From: Posidonia oceanica
Taxonomy: Eukaryota; Streptophyta; Magnoliopsida; Alismatales; Posidoniaceae
DNA length: 64,000 nucleotides
Assembly: GCA_037176725.1 (NCBI GenBank)
Contig: JAZBRS010000026.1
Coordinates: 97,199,501-97,263,500 of the forward strand
Direction: 5' to 3'
Both the position numbers and the translations under genes were made by a program. The notes under the pieces were generated by a model, which did not search any database, was not told the DNA's origin, and was given only the letters and a program-made list of their open reading frames with translations. Shown piece after piece: positions 1-12,414 of the stretch (its first letter is position 1; the number at the start of each line of letters is the position of its first letter).

Positions 1-3000
1 AAAGTAAAAACCCTATCAAAAGAACTAAAAAAACAAACCCTAAAAAGAAGTAAAACAATTAAAAACACTAGGAAGAATAGTTAATGAAAGAAAAAAGCTT
101 AACTTAACAAACCCAAGAAAAACAATTTGAGAACCTAATTAAAAAGAAAATGAGAAACACATTAAAAAGATTTAACAAAACTTAATCAAACAAGAGAAAC
201 CTAATTAAAAAACATCAAGAAAAATTAACAAATAAAAAAATCAAAACCTAATTCAAAAGACTTAAGAAAGAAAAACCTAAAAGGCTAGAACTAAAAGCCC
301 AAAACCCATTCCAATTAATACGAAAATAAATCCTAAAAACCCTAATTAATGTCCTAAATACTTAACAAGAAAAACACAATTTTGAAAACAATTTAAAAGA
401 TTTAACAAACACTTAATCAAATGGAAAACAAATTAAGAACAAAACAAAACCTTAAAACCCTAATCAAGCCCAAAACACACTAATTAACCCTAAACAGTCA
501 TTAAAAAAAATATAATTAAAATCCTAACTCACAACACAACCTTTCTAGTATTTTTACTTATTTTTAATTTATTTTTCCTAATTTTATTTCCTCACTTCTC
601 CCTCTCCTTCTTCTTTCTCTTCTTTCTTTCTTTTTCTTCCTTCTCCCCTTTCTTTTGGTCCAACCCATTCAACTTTTCCCCTCCTTTCCTTCTTTCTTAA
701 TTTCTTTTTTTCTCTCAAGCCCACAACCCACGGCCCATGCATTTCCCCTCCTCTTTCCCTCCTTCTCTTCTTCTTCTTCTTCCTCTCTTCTTCTCCTCTT
801 CTCACAGAAACGACAGACCTCTCCCGCATTGGTTCTTCTTTTTCAAACCTCCACCTGACACCCAAGACTTCCCTCCATCACTCCCATACCCTGTGGCCGA
901 CGACCCACACCAGCAACCCCCTCCATGCTCTGCCAAAGATGGCAGAAACCCATCCCCTTGACCAAAAACCATTGAATTTCAGTAGGGAGAGAGGAGATAA
1001 AAACAGCTTCATTTCCTTCACAACGGGACTTTTTTGGCTCACACCTGCAAACACCAAGTTCCCAGCTCTCTCACCCTTCTTCCAGAACCCAAAAACCCCT
1101 TGAAACCTTCCCAGAATCGGCCATCGAAGCTTTCAGCACCCAACACCCTCCAGACCGACCATCTCCACTGAAAATCCATCACCACGAACCTCCTAAAATC
1201 CCAGAACCTTGCCATTAGACTCACCAAACAACCACCTTCCCAAGCCACCCAGAATCGCGGCCTAAAACCTCCCACGCTCTTCACAGTCCACTACAAACAC
1301 TTGGGTCCTCTTTTTGCCCAAAAACTTCAAACCCCCATAACTTCCTCCACATTCAGTGAAATCCACTTCCGATTCCTCCCACGCACTCCCCAAGCAACCA
1401 CCTAGCCACCCGTACCCTTGGCTCGGCCTGGAACGCCGCACAACGCCGCGTCCACCTCGGCCTCTACCGGTGGAGCTCTGCTGAACCAGATCTCGCCCCA
1501 GGCTGTAGAACGTGCCCCTGGAAGCTTCGTCATCCTCCTCGGACCTCCGGCGACGCCCCCAAGCCTCCCCGGCACCAGCAGCCGCTGTCCTCCGCCGTCT
1601 CCACCTTCCTTCGGCCGGCCGAAAGTCACCTAGATGGGTGGACTCTCCCGGCGTGCGCAAGGGCTGAAGCAACCCTCCCCTGGATTCCTCTCGTCTCCCT
1701 CTTGCTCCTCGGCCTTTCCCCAGGGCTTTTCGTCGCCTGTGCCGCCCACAATCCCTCGCCGAAGTTCCCTTCTTCTCCGGCGTCGGCCACCCCCACAGCG
1801 GCCGTCGCGCGTCGCTCCGCCGCCCTACGCTCCGCAGCAGACCTCCTCCACCTCCCTCGCACCCCGCCGGTTCCCCCCCGCTCTCCGCCGCCCCGCGTCG
1901 TCCCTCCTCCGCCGGTCCAGAGCTTCGCCGGCGAACCTCCGGCTGTCATCCACCCCACTGTAAGCCACTGTTACTTCTTTTTATTTTTTTTGTAACTTAG
2001 TAAATTTTACTTGCATTGCATTCATGTTATAATAACTTTCTAATATTGCATGTAGGTCCTCATCAGATTAAGTTTATGTTATATTGATTTTAGAATCTTA
2101 TTAAATTGCTTTAAATGTTTCTGGTTTTTAGTATTTGCATGATAGTCCATTCACTGTGCTGTCCAGTTGTAGAAAATTATGTTTTAGCCCCTCTGCTTTT
2201 AATTTTTGCATCTGAATCCTGCAGTAGATTATTTAATTTAAATGCTGTAAGTTTGCCTTATTGTATTGCATTCTGGGTCCTTCTTAGTTTCTATTTTTGC
2301 ATCTTAGTCTAATGCACTGTAGAACTTAGGGTTTATTTTCGTATTTTGCATGCTGCATTGCACATTTGCCCCTCTGGTTTTTCATTTTTGCATCTAGGTC
2401 CATTTAAATGCATAGTAGCCATTTTGCATGCATTTTTGCATATTGCATTGCATTTTCAACCCTGTTTTTTTAAAAAATTGCACACCAGTCCATAGACCTT
2501 GATTTCAGAGCACATTTTGCATCTAAAATTGCATACTTGACTCTTGCATGATTTAAAAATGACATATAGGTCCTTGCATCCTTTTAAAGTCATGTAAAAA
2601 GACTGTTTTGCCCCTAAAGTTGCATCTTAGCTCCTATTCTTACAAAATTGCATGTAGACCCTCCACTTGCATTCCCAGACTCCCCAGAACCCTGTTTTCT
2701 GGGAAAATTGCATTTTAGACCCCAGAGTTTTTCAAAATTGCTTTTTGCTTGTCCTTTGCTTTCAAAACTTCTTCTGATGCATGTCCCCTTTTCAAAATTG
2801 CATTCTAAGCCCAGTCTTTTGCAGAATCGTATGCAACCCCTCCTGTTTTCAAAGCCCCTGCCTGTAAGCCCCAATCCTTTTCAAAAATTTGCATTTAAGC
2901 CCCTTTTCTTTTTCAAAATAGCATTTGAACCCCCTTTTTTCCTAAAAGTCTTCCTCCTTGTCTTTTCTGGCATCTTGCATGCATTTGCATTCATGTAGCT

Positions 3001-4725
3001 TTGCTTTAAGCTTCTTTTGCACACACCAAAGCCCCCTTAGCTCCCATTCACCGGGGAGGACCTTTTTGCACACCCCTAGGACCTCCTGAACACTTAGATC
3101 TATTCTTCTCTCCTGTTCTGGCCCCCTCTGCCTTGAAACTGCGATATCTTCCAATCCAGCCGTTGGATCTTCTCAAATAAGCTGCCCAGACGACCGCAGC
3201 GAAGCGCTCTTCAGCATGGACCAAGCAGATTTCAGATCAGGCCCCAGGATTTCCAGGTATGTCCTCTTGAACCCCCGCATTGCATTCATTCGCATGCCAT
3301 TTGCATAGTTTGCTTTGCTTTCGCTTTCTGTCTCTTTGAGCATGTAGAATAGGACCTCCTCTTCTTGTCTATCAATTCAGATCCCCGTTTCGCGTACTCT
3401 TGGGTGTTTTGTGTTGTGTTTTCCCTGGATTCATCACTTAATGCGACTTTCTTCCCCCTTTTCCACGATCCGATCGCATCGCGAGCTTTGGGCAGCGTGC
3501 GAGACAGATCGTGGAACGGTTTAGTGGGAAACGGTCACAAAGGAGTGGTAATCCCTCCGTTTGCTCACTCTCCCCTTTGTAGGTCTTCACACCTACTCTG
3601 TGTGGCCCCGAACAGCGTCTGTTCTCACACACACGCTGTTTTACCTCTCCTTTAGCCTCTTCTGATCTTTTTCCCTGCATTTGCATTCGCATGGCTTTTC
3701 TGAGGTTTTGTTTCGCTGCTTTTGGCACCGTTTTGCGTGCCCGCTTTGTTCCCAGCACTGTCTTGCGTGCCCGCTTGGCTTTTTGGCACCGTTTTGCGTG
3801 CCCGCTCTGCTTTTGGCACCGTTTGGCGTGCCCGCTCTGCTTTTGGCACCGTTTTGCATGCCCGCTTTGTTTTGGCACCGTCTTGCGTGCCCGCTTCGCT
3901 TTTGGCACCGTTTTGCATGCCCGCTTTGTCTTTGGCACCGTTTCGCGTGCCCGCTCTTGTCTTTTGCACCGATTTGCACGCCGCCTTGCTTTCTTGCTCG
4001 TTTTAAGTGCCGATCTTGTCTTTTTGCTCCGTTTTACGTGTCGTTCTTGTTTCTTGCCTCGTTTTGCGTGATTTACGCCGTTTTCTCTTGCGTGTCGATT
4101 GCATTGCATGGTTTTGCCGTTGTTTTGCTTTTTCGCTTGCATTTGCATATAGGGCTGTGATGCTTACTGCCTGGAGTTCTCACGAGCTGGGTTTCGCCTG
4201 GTTCGGAACACAGACAGCGTAGCTGAGCACTTAGACAGCACGTTTACTTCCTCGCTTTGCATCTCTCCACTTAGAGCACACCTTGAGCATTCATTTAGGC
4301 ATTCATAGGCACATAGGCATTCAAATCTGCATTTTCCCTGCGTATGCGAGCGTAAGCCTAGAAAGACAGATTCTTGGGCGTGTCGGGGGTGCCTAACACC
4401 TTCCCCGCGCGTAACAGGAGTCCTTGCCCTGTCTTCTGGCCCGCAATGACCATATTGCCCCTATCCTAGGCTAGAGTCATCTCATTTGCATTCATTTGCA
4501 TTTGTTTTCCTTTGCATTGCTTTGCTTTGCATTTCTTGCTTGGTTTTGCGTGTTAATTCACGCATTTCCCTCGGTTTTCCTTGTCTCCCATTAATAGACA
4601 TGGTGGCGACTCTGATTTGTCTTATCTTTCCTTTTTCTCCTCGATTTTAAGTGTTTTCGAGTTGAGCCTCTTCCTCGGATCGATCGCCGCTAATAGTAAG
4701 CCTGATTCCGATTGGGATTACTACA
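1..4725 (+). mobile_element. Ogre/Tat-like LTR, 5' end outside window (solo or 3' LTR)
   Basis: The segment is collinear with the complete LTR at 52457-58445: AT-rich A/C tracts (1-540), pyrimidine-rich then GC-rich stretch (560-1960), TTGCAT-rich T tracts (2000-3000), a 30-bp minisatellite (3716-4085), a conserved block (4376-4430) and a PBS-like sequence (4604-4614). It ends in GGGATTACTACA at 4725, exactly like the right-hand LTR. No PBS follows, so it is a 3' LTR or a solo LTR rather than a 5' LTR. The flank continues directly into a minus-strand Tat LTR; GTCAC at 4726-4730 would be the target duplication, but its partner lies outside the window. The Pro/Ser/Arg-rich open frames at 580-1995 look like composition effects. 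Confidence 0.85.
3716..4085 (+). repeat. 30-bp minisatellite inside LTR, about 12 units
   Basis: Units built on GCACCGTTTTGCGTGCCCGC repeat every 30 bp. Between 3781 and 3900 they keep almost exact phase; after about 3960 they degenerate. The same array occurs in the other Ogre-like LTRs with different copy numbers. Confidence 0.9.
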
Positions 4726-5238
4726 GTCACCGCATGTGGAGGCGATGGGATGGTCTTTTTGCATTTTTCCCCTATCTTTTATATTAATCCACAGAGATTC
4801 GTTAAAAGCCCGGAAAAGCTTTAAAAATTCCATGAAATCGTAAAAACATGTTATTTAACATTAAAATACTCAAATCTGCCACTAATTTGAGTACAATGAG
4901 AGTATTAACTTTGCCACAGTTAATAAACTCACATTAAATAATGTCAAAGGTACCCAAACTTGCCACAAGTTTGAGTAGAACAAGCGTGTTAGCTCTACCA
5001 CAGCTAATAGACTTATACTGAGAAAAAGTGTTCAAGGTACTCAAACTTGCCACTAATTTAAGTGTGTTAGCTTTGCCGCAGTTAACAACCTTGAACCAAG
5101 TAAAATTAGGTATTGTTTTTAAGTAAATCATGGAAACTCTGGAAAATGTGCTATAAGATCCTTAGTCATGTGATTTAGGGCACCTCAAGGTTTCCTATCC
5201 TTAATTGACTCTTGAAAATGTGAAATGGGATATCTACA
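4726..5238 (-). mobile_element. Tat-type LTR fragment, minus strand
   Basis: Read on the minus strand, this starts TGTAGATATCCC at 5238 and matches the plus-strand LTR start at 44547-45060 in order. It holds alternating short inverted repeats, for example CAAACTTG/CAAGTTTG (4955-4962/4966-4973), ACTCAAAT/ATTTGAGT (4868-4875/4885-4892) and TTAGCT/AGCTAA (4989-4994/5002-5007). It is cut off at 4725 by the Ogre-like LTR. Confidence 0.75.
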
Positions 5239-5936
5239 AATGCCCTTCCTTGGAGTTGATCTTGGAACAAGATCAGCTCCAAGGTAAGAATGATGTCCCA
5301 TTGAGCATTTCCTGAAATGAGGAGCTCGATCTCAAACAATCTGCCACTAGCGATAACTAAATAAATAAAAAAGAAAGGGAGTGAACACATTCGGTTTCAG
5401 GATATTGTCACACAGCCGATTGGTTCGATTAAATGCTGTGATATTGAAGACTCAAACATGGAGGGGTCAAGCCGATTTCGGAGCTATGTGTCATAGTCGG
5501 TGTTGAGACCATGTCAACCATGTGGAGATAACTTCAATGGGCAGAGACTTAGGAGAAGATCATGGGGAATTACCCTATCGCTAATCGAAAGGAAGATGTT
5601 TGGCATCTTGTTTGAGAGTTTACTCAGATTGGAATGGTAAAAAGATAGGTAGGAATTGGGTTGGTTTTGGGAGGATCATATATTCTATGGGTTTCTAACA
5701 CTCTTGAAGATCCTTGCTCTGTTTGTGCTCCACTTCCAATGATATTAGAAATAATGCATGGGTGCATGATTCAAGAAAACAATGCTAATGCAGGGTCAAC
5801 ACACAATGCAATGAATGGTCCATATGATAGGTTAGGCCGGCGGGGTACGGTTGGTCCTAGATCATATAGACATATGGAAAATGAATGAATGCAATTCGTT
5901 GTTGTCAAGTGTTTTCCGTCAATGAGTGTGACCAGT
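5239..5936 (-). mobile_element. Tat-type internal 3' region with polypurine tract, minus strand
   Basis: On the minus strand a purine tract (CCAAGGAAGGGCATT, 5239-5253) lies directly before the LTR start, as expected for plus-strand priming. The rest matches about 43850-44546 of the plus-strand copy and is non-coding. It stops where the Tekay-like 5' LTR begins (5937), so that element inserted here. Confidence 0.7.
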
Positions 5937-8003
5937 TGTAATATCTGGATTTTCCATAATGTAATTTGAGTTAATTTTGGAAAATTAATTCTCGAATTAT
6001 TCTTATTGTATTGGAGTTGATTGCTTGTAATATGATTATGTTTTAAGCAATCATATTTAGTTTTGTGTTTGTTTCCCTCCTGTGGTGATTTTCTCTAGCT
6101 CCCTATGTATTGTGGTGTTTTGGCATTCTAAAGAGAAGGACTTATGTGTGATAAGGAGAAGAGAGGGGGAAGGAATGCAAATAGCCCCCATAGTACTCCA
6201 CCGCTAGCCATTGTGCGCCCAAGTCCTGCAACCGCCGATCTCCGCGATCCCCAGCGATCTGCTGGCAGAGGGTGGATCTTAAAGTGGTGGCTTGGGAGTG
6301 CTGGCGAGGGCATCGGCGAGGAGGACCGGAGCAAGAGAGGAGGAGGACTTGAGCCAGTGAAAGAGAAGTGCTCGTGTGGCCGAGGAAGAGGAAGAGAAAA
6401 GCATACCATGAATCGTACGCGTTTCACCTTTTTTCCCTCTTCAATTTCATTACCAAATCTTTAGGAATAGATTGGTTTAGTAGATACAATGCATGGATGT
6501 AGCTTGCATGATTTATTGGGATTTTTAGATGAATTTTACAGTAAGATTTGTGATGTATTGGGTTTGAGCGTTTTGAGCTTTGTGTCTTTGAAATTTGATT
6601 TCTCGAGCTATGGTGCATGAAATGCTATGATTTTTGTGCTCAATTGTAGAGCACCTCTATGCCTTTGGTTTGAGTATTTTTGTGGAATTTGTGGTTGTGT
6701 GTGGTGGAACCGGTTGAGGTTTCCATTTTGGGTGATTTTGGATCGCCCCTGTTTCAGATTTCTGAGATCGTCTAGTTCGGCATACCGTTTTGGATCAATA
6801 TGCCGTTCTCACCCAGAATTCGGTGTACCAGGCCTTTTCAGTCTATTGTTTTTGCTACTGTGTGTCAGCCCAAGACCTGACTCAGTCAATCAACCCATTT
6901 CAGTTGACCGTGACAGCAAGTTGATCGGTCGACCGGATGATTTCGGTGTGCCATTTCAAGGCCAGAATTTGAATATAGCTCCTAGTTCGGTCGACCGAAC
7001 AATTTTGGTCTGCCGAACCAGAGTCCAAAGCTGTTTTAAAGTGGGTTTTTGGCCAGTTTGTGGTTTGCTTTGGAATTGCCAAATGTTGAAATGGTTTTAT
7101 GAATGTTTTGGCAATATGAATGATTTGCAAAAGAGTTTGGAAATGATTTCCAAAAGAGTTTCCAAAAGAGTTTGGCAATATGAATGTTTTGGCAATATAA
7201 ATGAGAAATGATTTCCAAAAGAGTTTGGAAAAGAGATGCATGATTTGCAAATGTTTGGAAAATGATTTCTGTGGATTTTGAGATTGTGGTACTATAGGGA
7301 TCCAGTGAAAGAGACGGACTACCCTCTGTGCCGGTGTTGGTAGGGGTTGGGGTTGGAGTCCCTAGATGCTTGGGTACCACAGGGACGTTAGAAGGACACA
7401 CCCCGTGTACTGATATATGATAAATTGAGGGTTGAGTTCCCGGGGCAGTGGTAGTCTCCCACACGGGATGGTTGCACCACCGTAGTGCATTGGGATTGGG
7501 GTTAGAGTCCCCAGTGACTGCTTGTGGCCAGGGCAGTCGCCTGTGGCTAGGGTGACATGACAGAGTTTTGTGGTTTGTGTATGTGGTTTCTTGAGATGGT
7601 TTCAGACAGAGATTTGAATGAATGAAATGCTTTGTGAAAATGCATGGTTTCTGAGGAAATTGGTTATGTATGATAATGGCATGGATTTGCAAGTTAATTG
7701 TTCTAGTTGTGAGTTTTAATTAATATGAGTCTTAGTTGGTGTTTCTTTTCATGGTTTATGGTGAGCGCATACTGCGTGATTTTGATGTCACTCACGCGTT
7801 TTGTGTTTTGTTTTTGGTGCAGATTAGAGTGCAGTCCAGTTGGGTGCTTTATAGGAGTGACGTAGCCACACACTGGGGTTCCTGGGTAGTGTAAATTATA
7901 AAATTTTATTTTGATGTAAATCTTAGTTTAGCTTTCTTTTAAATTGTTTATTATTTAATTTGGGTAGTGTTGTTACTGTTATGTGACGCATCGGGGCGTT
8001 ACA
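5937..8003 (+). mobile_element. 5' LTR of Tekay/Del-like Ty3/gypsy element
   Basis: The LTR begins TGTAATATCTGG and ends GGGGCGTTACA, followed after three bases by a tRNA-iMet type primer binding site. A diverged relative of similar length is the solo LTR at 49760-51858. The middle part (6776-7017) has a cluster of CGGTNNACCG-type palindromes, including the perfect 16-bp GTTCGGTCGACCGAAC at 6985-7000. The short open frames in it look like chance. Confidence 0.85.
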
Positions 8004-8006
8004 GAG

Positions 8007-8018
8007 TGGTATCAGAGC
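8007..8018 (+). promoter_or_regulatory. Primer binding site, tRNA-iMet type
   Basis: TGGTATCAGAGC three bases after the LTR end is the usual initiator-Met primer binding site of many plant gypsy elements, including Tekay/Del types. It fixes the orientation and the LTR boundary. Confidence 0.9.
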
Positions 8019-8134
8019 TTAGGTTCACTAAGTGCACCAGCTTAGTAGTGTCCGGTCTAATGGCTCCATAGGACTGTATAAGACTTGATAATTGCACATC
8101 ATTTTATTTCTGTGTGGTGTTTTGTGGCAACAAC

Positions 8135-9136
8135 ATGATGCCGCCCAAGGGTCGAGGCTGAGGTAGAGCATCCACATCCAACTCTGGCTTGGAGGAGGAG
8201 GGTGGATGGAAAGGCGTGCAACGGGAGCTAGGGGAGATGGTGCGAGGGATTGTCCTGTCCCTCGGTAAGAGCAGCTCTAGTGAGGCCAGGGGAGACCTGT
8301 GGATCTCCTAGTTCTGCAAGCTAGGCATGCAAACCTTTGATGGATGAGGCATGCCAGATGATGGTGAGGCGTGGCTATCTGAGGTGGAGAAGATCTTGGA
8401 GGGCATAGAGTGCCCAGTGGAGAAGTGGGTTCAATTGGTCACCTTCCAGCTCAAGGGCGAGGCTAACACATGCTGGAAGTCTGTGTGCCATACAAAGTTC
8501 CCAGACCCTGATCTTCTGTCGATCTCTTGGGAGGATTTCCGGGACATGTTTTATGAGAAGTATTTTCCGGAGCATGAGAGGGATCGTCTAGACATAGAAT
8601 TCCGGAACCTAAAGTAAGGGAACATGTCGGTGACAGAATATGAATCAGTTTTCACCCGATTGGAGCAGTTTGCTCAGGTGTTTGACACTGAGAAGCGCCA
8701 GGCAAAGAGGTTTGTGGAGGGATTGAATCCAGCTCTCCGATCGAGGGTCTTGGGCTATCGGTGCCCAACTCTGGTAGATGCAGTGGAATTGGCAGCCCTG
8801 TACGAGGATGACCACAAGCTGTTCTTGGAAAAGCCCCGTAAAGGCAAAGGGAAGATGTTTACCTCGCAACCTTATGCACTTGGAGGGCCGAGTTCTGGAA
8901 GTTCTGGGAGTTCTAGGAAGAAGAGGAAGGAACACTCGAACTCCGTTGCTGAGGATGGGCACGGTGGTACCGGGAGAGGGAGTACTGGACACAGTCATAT
9001 TGGCTCGAGCAGTGGGCCAAGATCTTGTTTTAACTACGGAAAGCCAGGGCATCTAGCCATGCACTGTCCCAACCGACGGCAAAGTCTGGACTACATGAGA
9101 TGCTACAATTGCAAGAAGACTGGGCATTATCAGTGA
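8135..9136 (+). pseudogene. gag: gag of Tekay/Del-like element, decayed
   Basis: Gag forms the capsid and binds the element RNA in the cytoplasm. One frame runs from the ATG pair at 8135/8138 (MPPKGRG start) to 9136. A retrotransposon gag domain covers about 8351-8720, with a W-x-x-F-x-x-x-F core. A basic Ser/Gly-rich linker follows (8830-9010), then zinc knuckles near 9025-9130. The first knuckle (9027-9068) has Tyr instead of its second Cys; the second is cut by a TGA after GHYQ. In-frame stops lie at 8159, 8309, 8345, 8615 and 9134. The first fits CGA-to-TGA within a GRGRG motif. The frame changes before the protease. The domain assignment is firm; the protein is non-functional. Confidence 0.85.
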
Positions 9137-9323
9137 ACCTACAATGATCAACCAAAGATAGCTGATGATGCACCCGCCAACCAACCAAGCGATGGGTGTT
9201 TTCCACAACTGCTCTTGATGTTGGTCCCTCGGGAGACGTTGTAGAGGGTAAGGAGCAGGAGTGAATATGTAATCTTGGTCTTCCCTATTGTAATATATCT
9301 AGTACTAATCCCTAGTAATAATT

Positions 9324-9513
9324 ATGGTTTGTGGCTGTGATGTGTTATTACTAGGTTCTTTCTTTGTAGCTGACCGAATGGCTAGAGTCTTGTTCAACTT
9401 AGGAAGTTCTTTTTCTTTCATCTCCGAGTCATTTGCGGCTGATATTGGGATAAAGCTAGCTAGACTAGCCTTCCAACTTGATGTGGTGACTCCTCTGGGA
9501 GAGCATAGCCTAG
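9324..9513 (+). pseudogene. Protease, N-terminal part (Tekay/Del-like pol)
   Basis: A retropepsin-type aspartic protease fragment that would cleave the Gag-Pol polyprotein. The active-site stretch reads VLFNLGSSFSFIS, where the family has Asp-Ser/Thr-Gly. The catalytic Asp is Asn here (AAC), a G-to-A type change. The fragment is one frame off gag. Its frame is interrupted at 9513 by the solo LTR and resumes across the 5-bp target duplication at 38028, which shows that the two pieces were contiguous. It is inactive both by the active-site change and by the insertion. Confidence 0.8.
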
Positions 9514-12254
9514 TGTAGACACCCCGTTTTGGCAACTGTTCGTTGATGGATCTCTCTGGAAGCTTGCTTGGATCATGGCTTGGCAAACCAAACCCTATTC
9601 CAAACCCAAATCCTCGACCCAAAACCTCAAACTTACCTAAACCGACCCAAACCCTAACCCAGACCTAAATTCCAGCTAAATCCCACATAAACACCACCTA
9701 AGCCTACCCAATCCAAAGCCTAAGCCTTAACCTAAGCCAACTCCTAAGAAAAATCCCTGAAATACCCTTAAAACACCTTTGGGATGTTAGACAGTGCTTG
9801 TGCCAGCGTCTTACATTGGACGCTACCAATGCCAGCATCCTACGTTAGACACAGCTTAGGTAAGCGTCCAATGCATCGGCTGCTGCAGTGCCTTTGGCTC
9901 GAGCTCTACCGCGCCCAGGGCCGCCCTCCACGAGCTCCGCCACGGATTGCCCCACCACCTGGCTTGCCTCAGGAACCGTTCGCTCTCCTCGAAACTGCCC
10001 GTATAGCCACCACTGACCTCCCACTTACTCGCCGTCCACTCCACCACTTACTCCACTTACTCGCTATCACCTCTGGAGGACTTCCGCGATTGCCTGCCAC
10101 TTGCACCACTTACTCGCCGCCCCCTCCAACCTGACAATGACCTCCTACCACCGTCCTTCTTGCAGGCTTCTCACGATCAAAACTGTGAACCCATCTTCTT
10201 CCACTGACACCCACCCATTTGCAGAGAAAAAAACCAAGCTCCCGCAATTCCCTAGCCTCCCCAAGTGATCCAGAGAGCTTCCCTTGTGCAAGAGAAACCT
10301 CCCCGTGCGTTTTCCCAACCTCCCGACCACTCAACCGAGCTCACCGTCCATCGTCATTCATTAACTCCGGCTGGCCACGTACACAAATTTCGGGCAACAC
10401 ATAGGTGGTTTTCTCTCACCCATAGCTTAGGTGTGTTAGTCATAGTAGGGCTAAACATTTTCCACACTTAGTTCACACTGTATGCTCCCTTTGTCGCTTG
10501 CTCGCTGCAGTCCGGCGATGGGTTCGCCGCCTGCACGAGGCCACCGGCCTTTGAGTGTGTGGCATCCACTGTCTCGGACCCTATGGCTCGCTTGAGGTCA
10601 CAGGAAGCTTCCCCACCCACTTCCTCCTCCATTCGACTTGTCAAGCCTCGTTCTTGAGCTCCCGGCCATTCCAACGACCGGTGACGCGAGCGGCTGCCGG
10701 CGGTCATCGGTGGTGGTGGGGAAGGGACGCAAGCCAATTCCACTTTCCCTCACTGAGCTCCTCACTCCTCCCTCATCCTCGTGAAGCCTCATAGTCGAGC
10801 TTCATGGCTCTCTGGCCTCCTAGATGGCCGAAAACGCCATGAACGCTGGCGGCGAGAGGGCAGAGGTGGGTGGAGCAATCCACGCACCTATTCCTTACTT
10901 TAAATATATGGTTGTGTTTGTTTTTACTTGCTCTTGCTTACTAGATAGTTAGTTTTCAATTTTCAATCGATTTGGATGCAGGATCACGCATGGAAGCACC
11001 TTGACCTGTAAGACGCAGGAACTAGTGCGTCTTACGTTAGACACACCCTTTCCCAGCGTCCTACGTCCTGCTCATTCTTTTGAATGTTTTTATTTCTTTC
11101 TGCAGTGGGATCAATGTTTTGTGATATCTGAAGCTTGGTACATGTTCTTATCATGGGTTCATGGATGGCTAGTTAGATTTCATGTTAATCTTGCTTGGTT
11201 TATAGTCCTTTTTTCAAAACAGCATCCATGAGTGTAAGACACAGGATACAGTGCGTCTTATGTAAGATGCGCCCTGTCCCAGTGTCTTACACTTCAGTCC
11301 CCCTTTCAATTTATTTTCATCTGTTAATATGTTTTGAGTTGTCTTCTGTGGCTTAATATGTTGCATGTATTCCCATGAGCCTCTAATATTGTGTTCTAGA
11401 TCATGTACTAATGATTTTCTTTGGGGATTCTTCCCCCTACTTTCAGAATAGCTTTCTAGGGTGCTGGACGCTGAGGATCCTAGCGTCCAATGCCCCAGAA
11501 CCTTATTTCCCAGTATTGGCACTTAAAATCTTTTGGAATGCTTGTTTGAGTTATGAATGCATGCCAAGTTGTGGTTTACTTTCCAGGTGCTCTCTGTTTT
11601 CCATATTTTTTATTGATCCTTGCATGCATGCCAGTTTTTTTTAGCATCTACGCTCTCTATGTTGGATGCTATAAATACCTATGTCTTATGTAAGACGCAG
11701 GGTATACAGCGTTCAACATCCTGAGCCTGCAGCATCCAGATTTCGCACTTACTTCTCGTTTCAATGCTTTGATTGTTGTTCCCTTGGTTATCTAGCTTGG
11801 TTTACTCATCCATAGTTTTCATGTGGCATTAAGATCCATGTTTTCCCAAAAGATCCATGTTTTCTGTAGATTGTTGCTCTCTGTGTTGGACATAGAGTAT
11901 TCCAACGTCTTACATAAGACGCTGGATACTCCAGCGTCCAACGCTTTAAAACTTACTGCACCTTGTTTCTGAGCATAGTTTTCAATTCGAGTGCCGTTTC
12001 CACCTTTGGTTGCTTCCACGTGTGTGTTCCAGCATCCAGGCATGTGATTTGATACAGGCTTTCTAGTTTTACACTTTGTTTTGTTTCTCTAACTCATTTA
12101 TCACTTTATCATGGCATTTTAACTTTAATTAGTCTCTTAAACATGTTTTGCTAAGCTTTGTATGGTTTATAATTGCATTTTGCATACCGCCCTCGGGCGA
12201 GCATATACCGACGTTATACACCAACATTAGCCACACAAGAATGGATTAGCCAAG
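9514..12254 (+). mobile_element. Solo LTR (Ogre/Tat-like), left part
   Basis: The LTR starts TGTAGACACCCC at 9514, preceded by CCTAG (9509-9513). The piece ends at 12254, where the Ogre-like element inserted, and resumes at 37681. Together the pieces give a roughly 3.1 kb LTR with no internal region: the host protease frame continues on the other side. It contains many short inverted repeats based on AGCGTC/GACGCT and GTAAGAC/GTCTTAC, for example 10-bp arms at 11008-11017/11026-11035, 12-bp arms at 11231-11242/11282-11293 and 9-bp arms at 11918-11926/11930-11938. No gene is seen; open frames at 9784-10800 look like composition effects. Confidence 0.8.
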
Positions 12255-12414
12255 TGTAGACACCCCATTCTGACTCCTGTATTAGTGGCTCTTCTCTGGT
12301 GGACTCAAACTCCAAACCACAACCATCCCAAATCCCAAAACCTAAAACTCAAAACCTAACACCCAAAACCATAAAACCCCAAACCTTTAAACCCAACCTC
12401 AAACCCCTTAAACC

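Noticed and set aside
580..1995. Pro/Ser/Arg-rich open frames that look like exons near a GC-rich stretch
   Set aside because: The stretch is part of an LTR, and equivalent GC-rich stretches at 13640-14270, 35000-35660 and 54180-55190 do not keep any one frame.
3438..4160. 236-codon minus-strand frame rich in Lys/Arg and plus-strand counterparts
   Set aside because: Same minisatellite effect in the left LTR; no domain and not kept in the sister LTRs.
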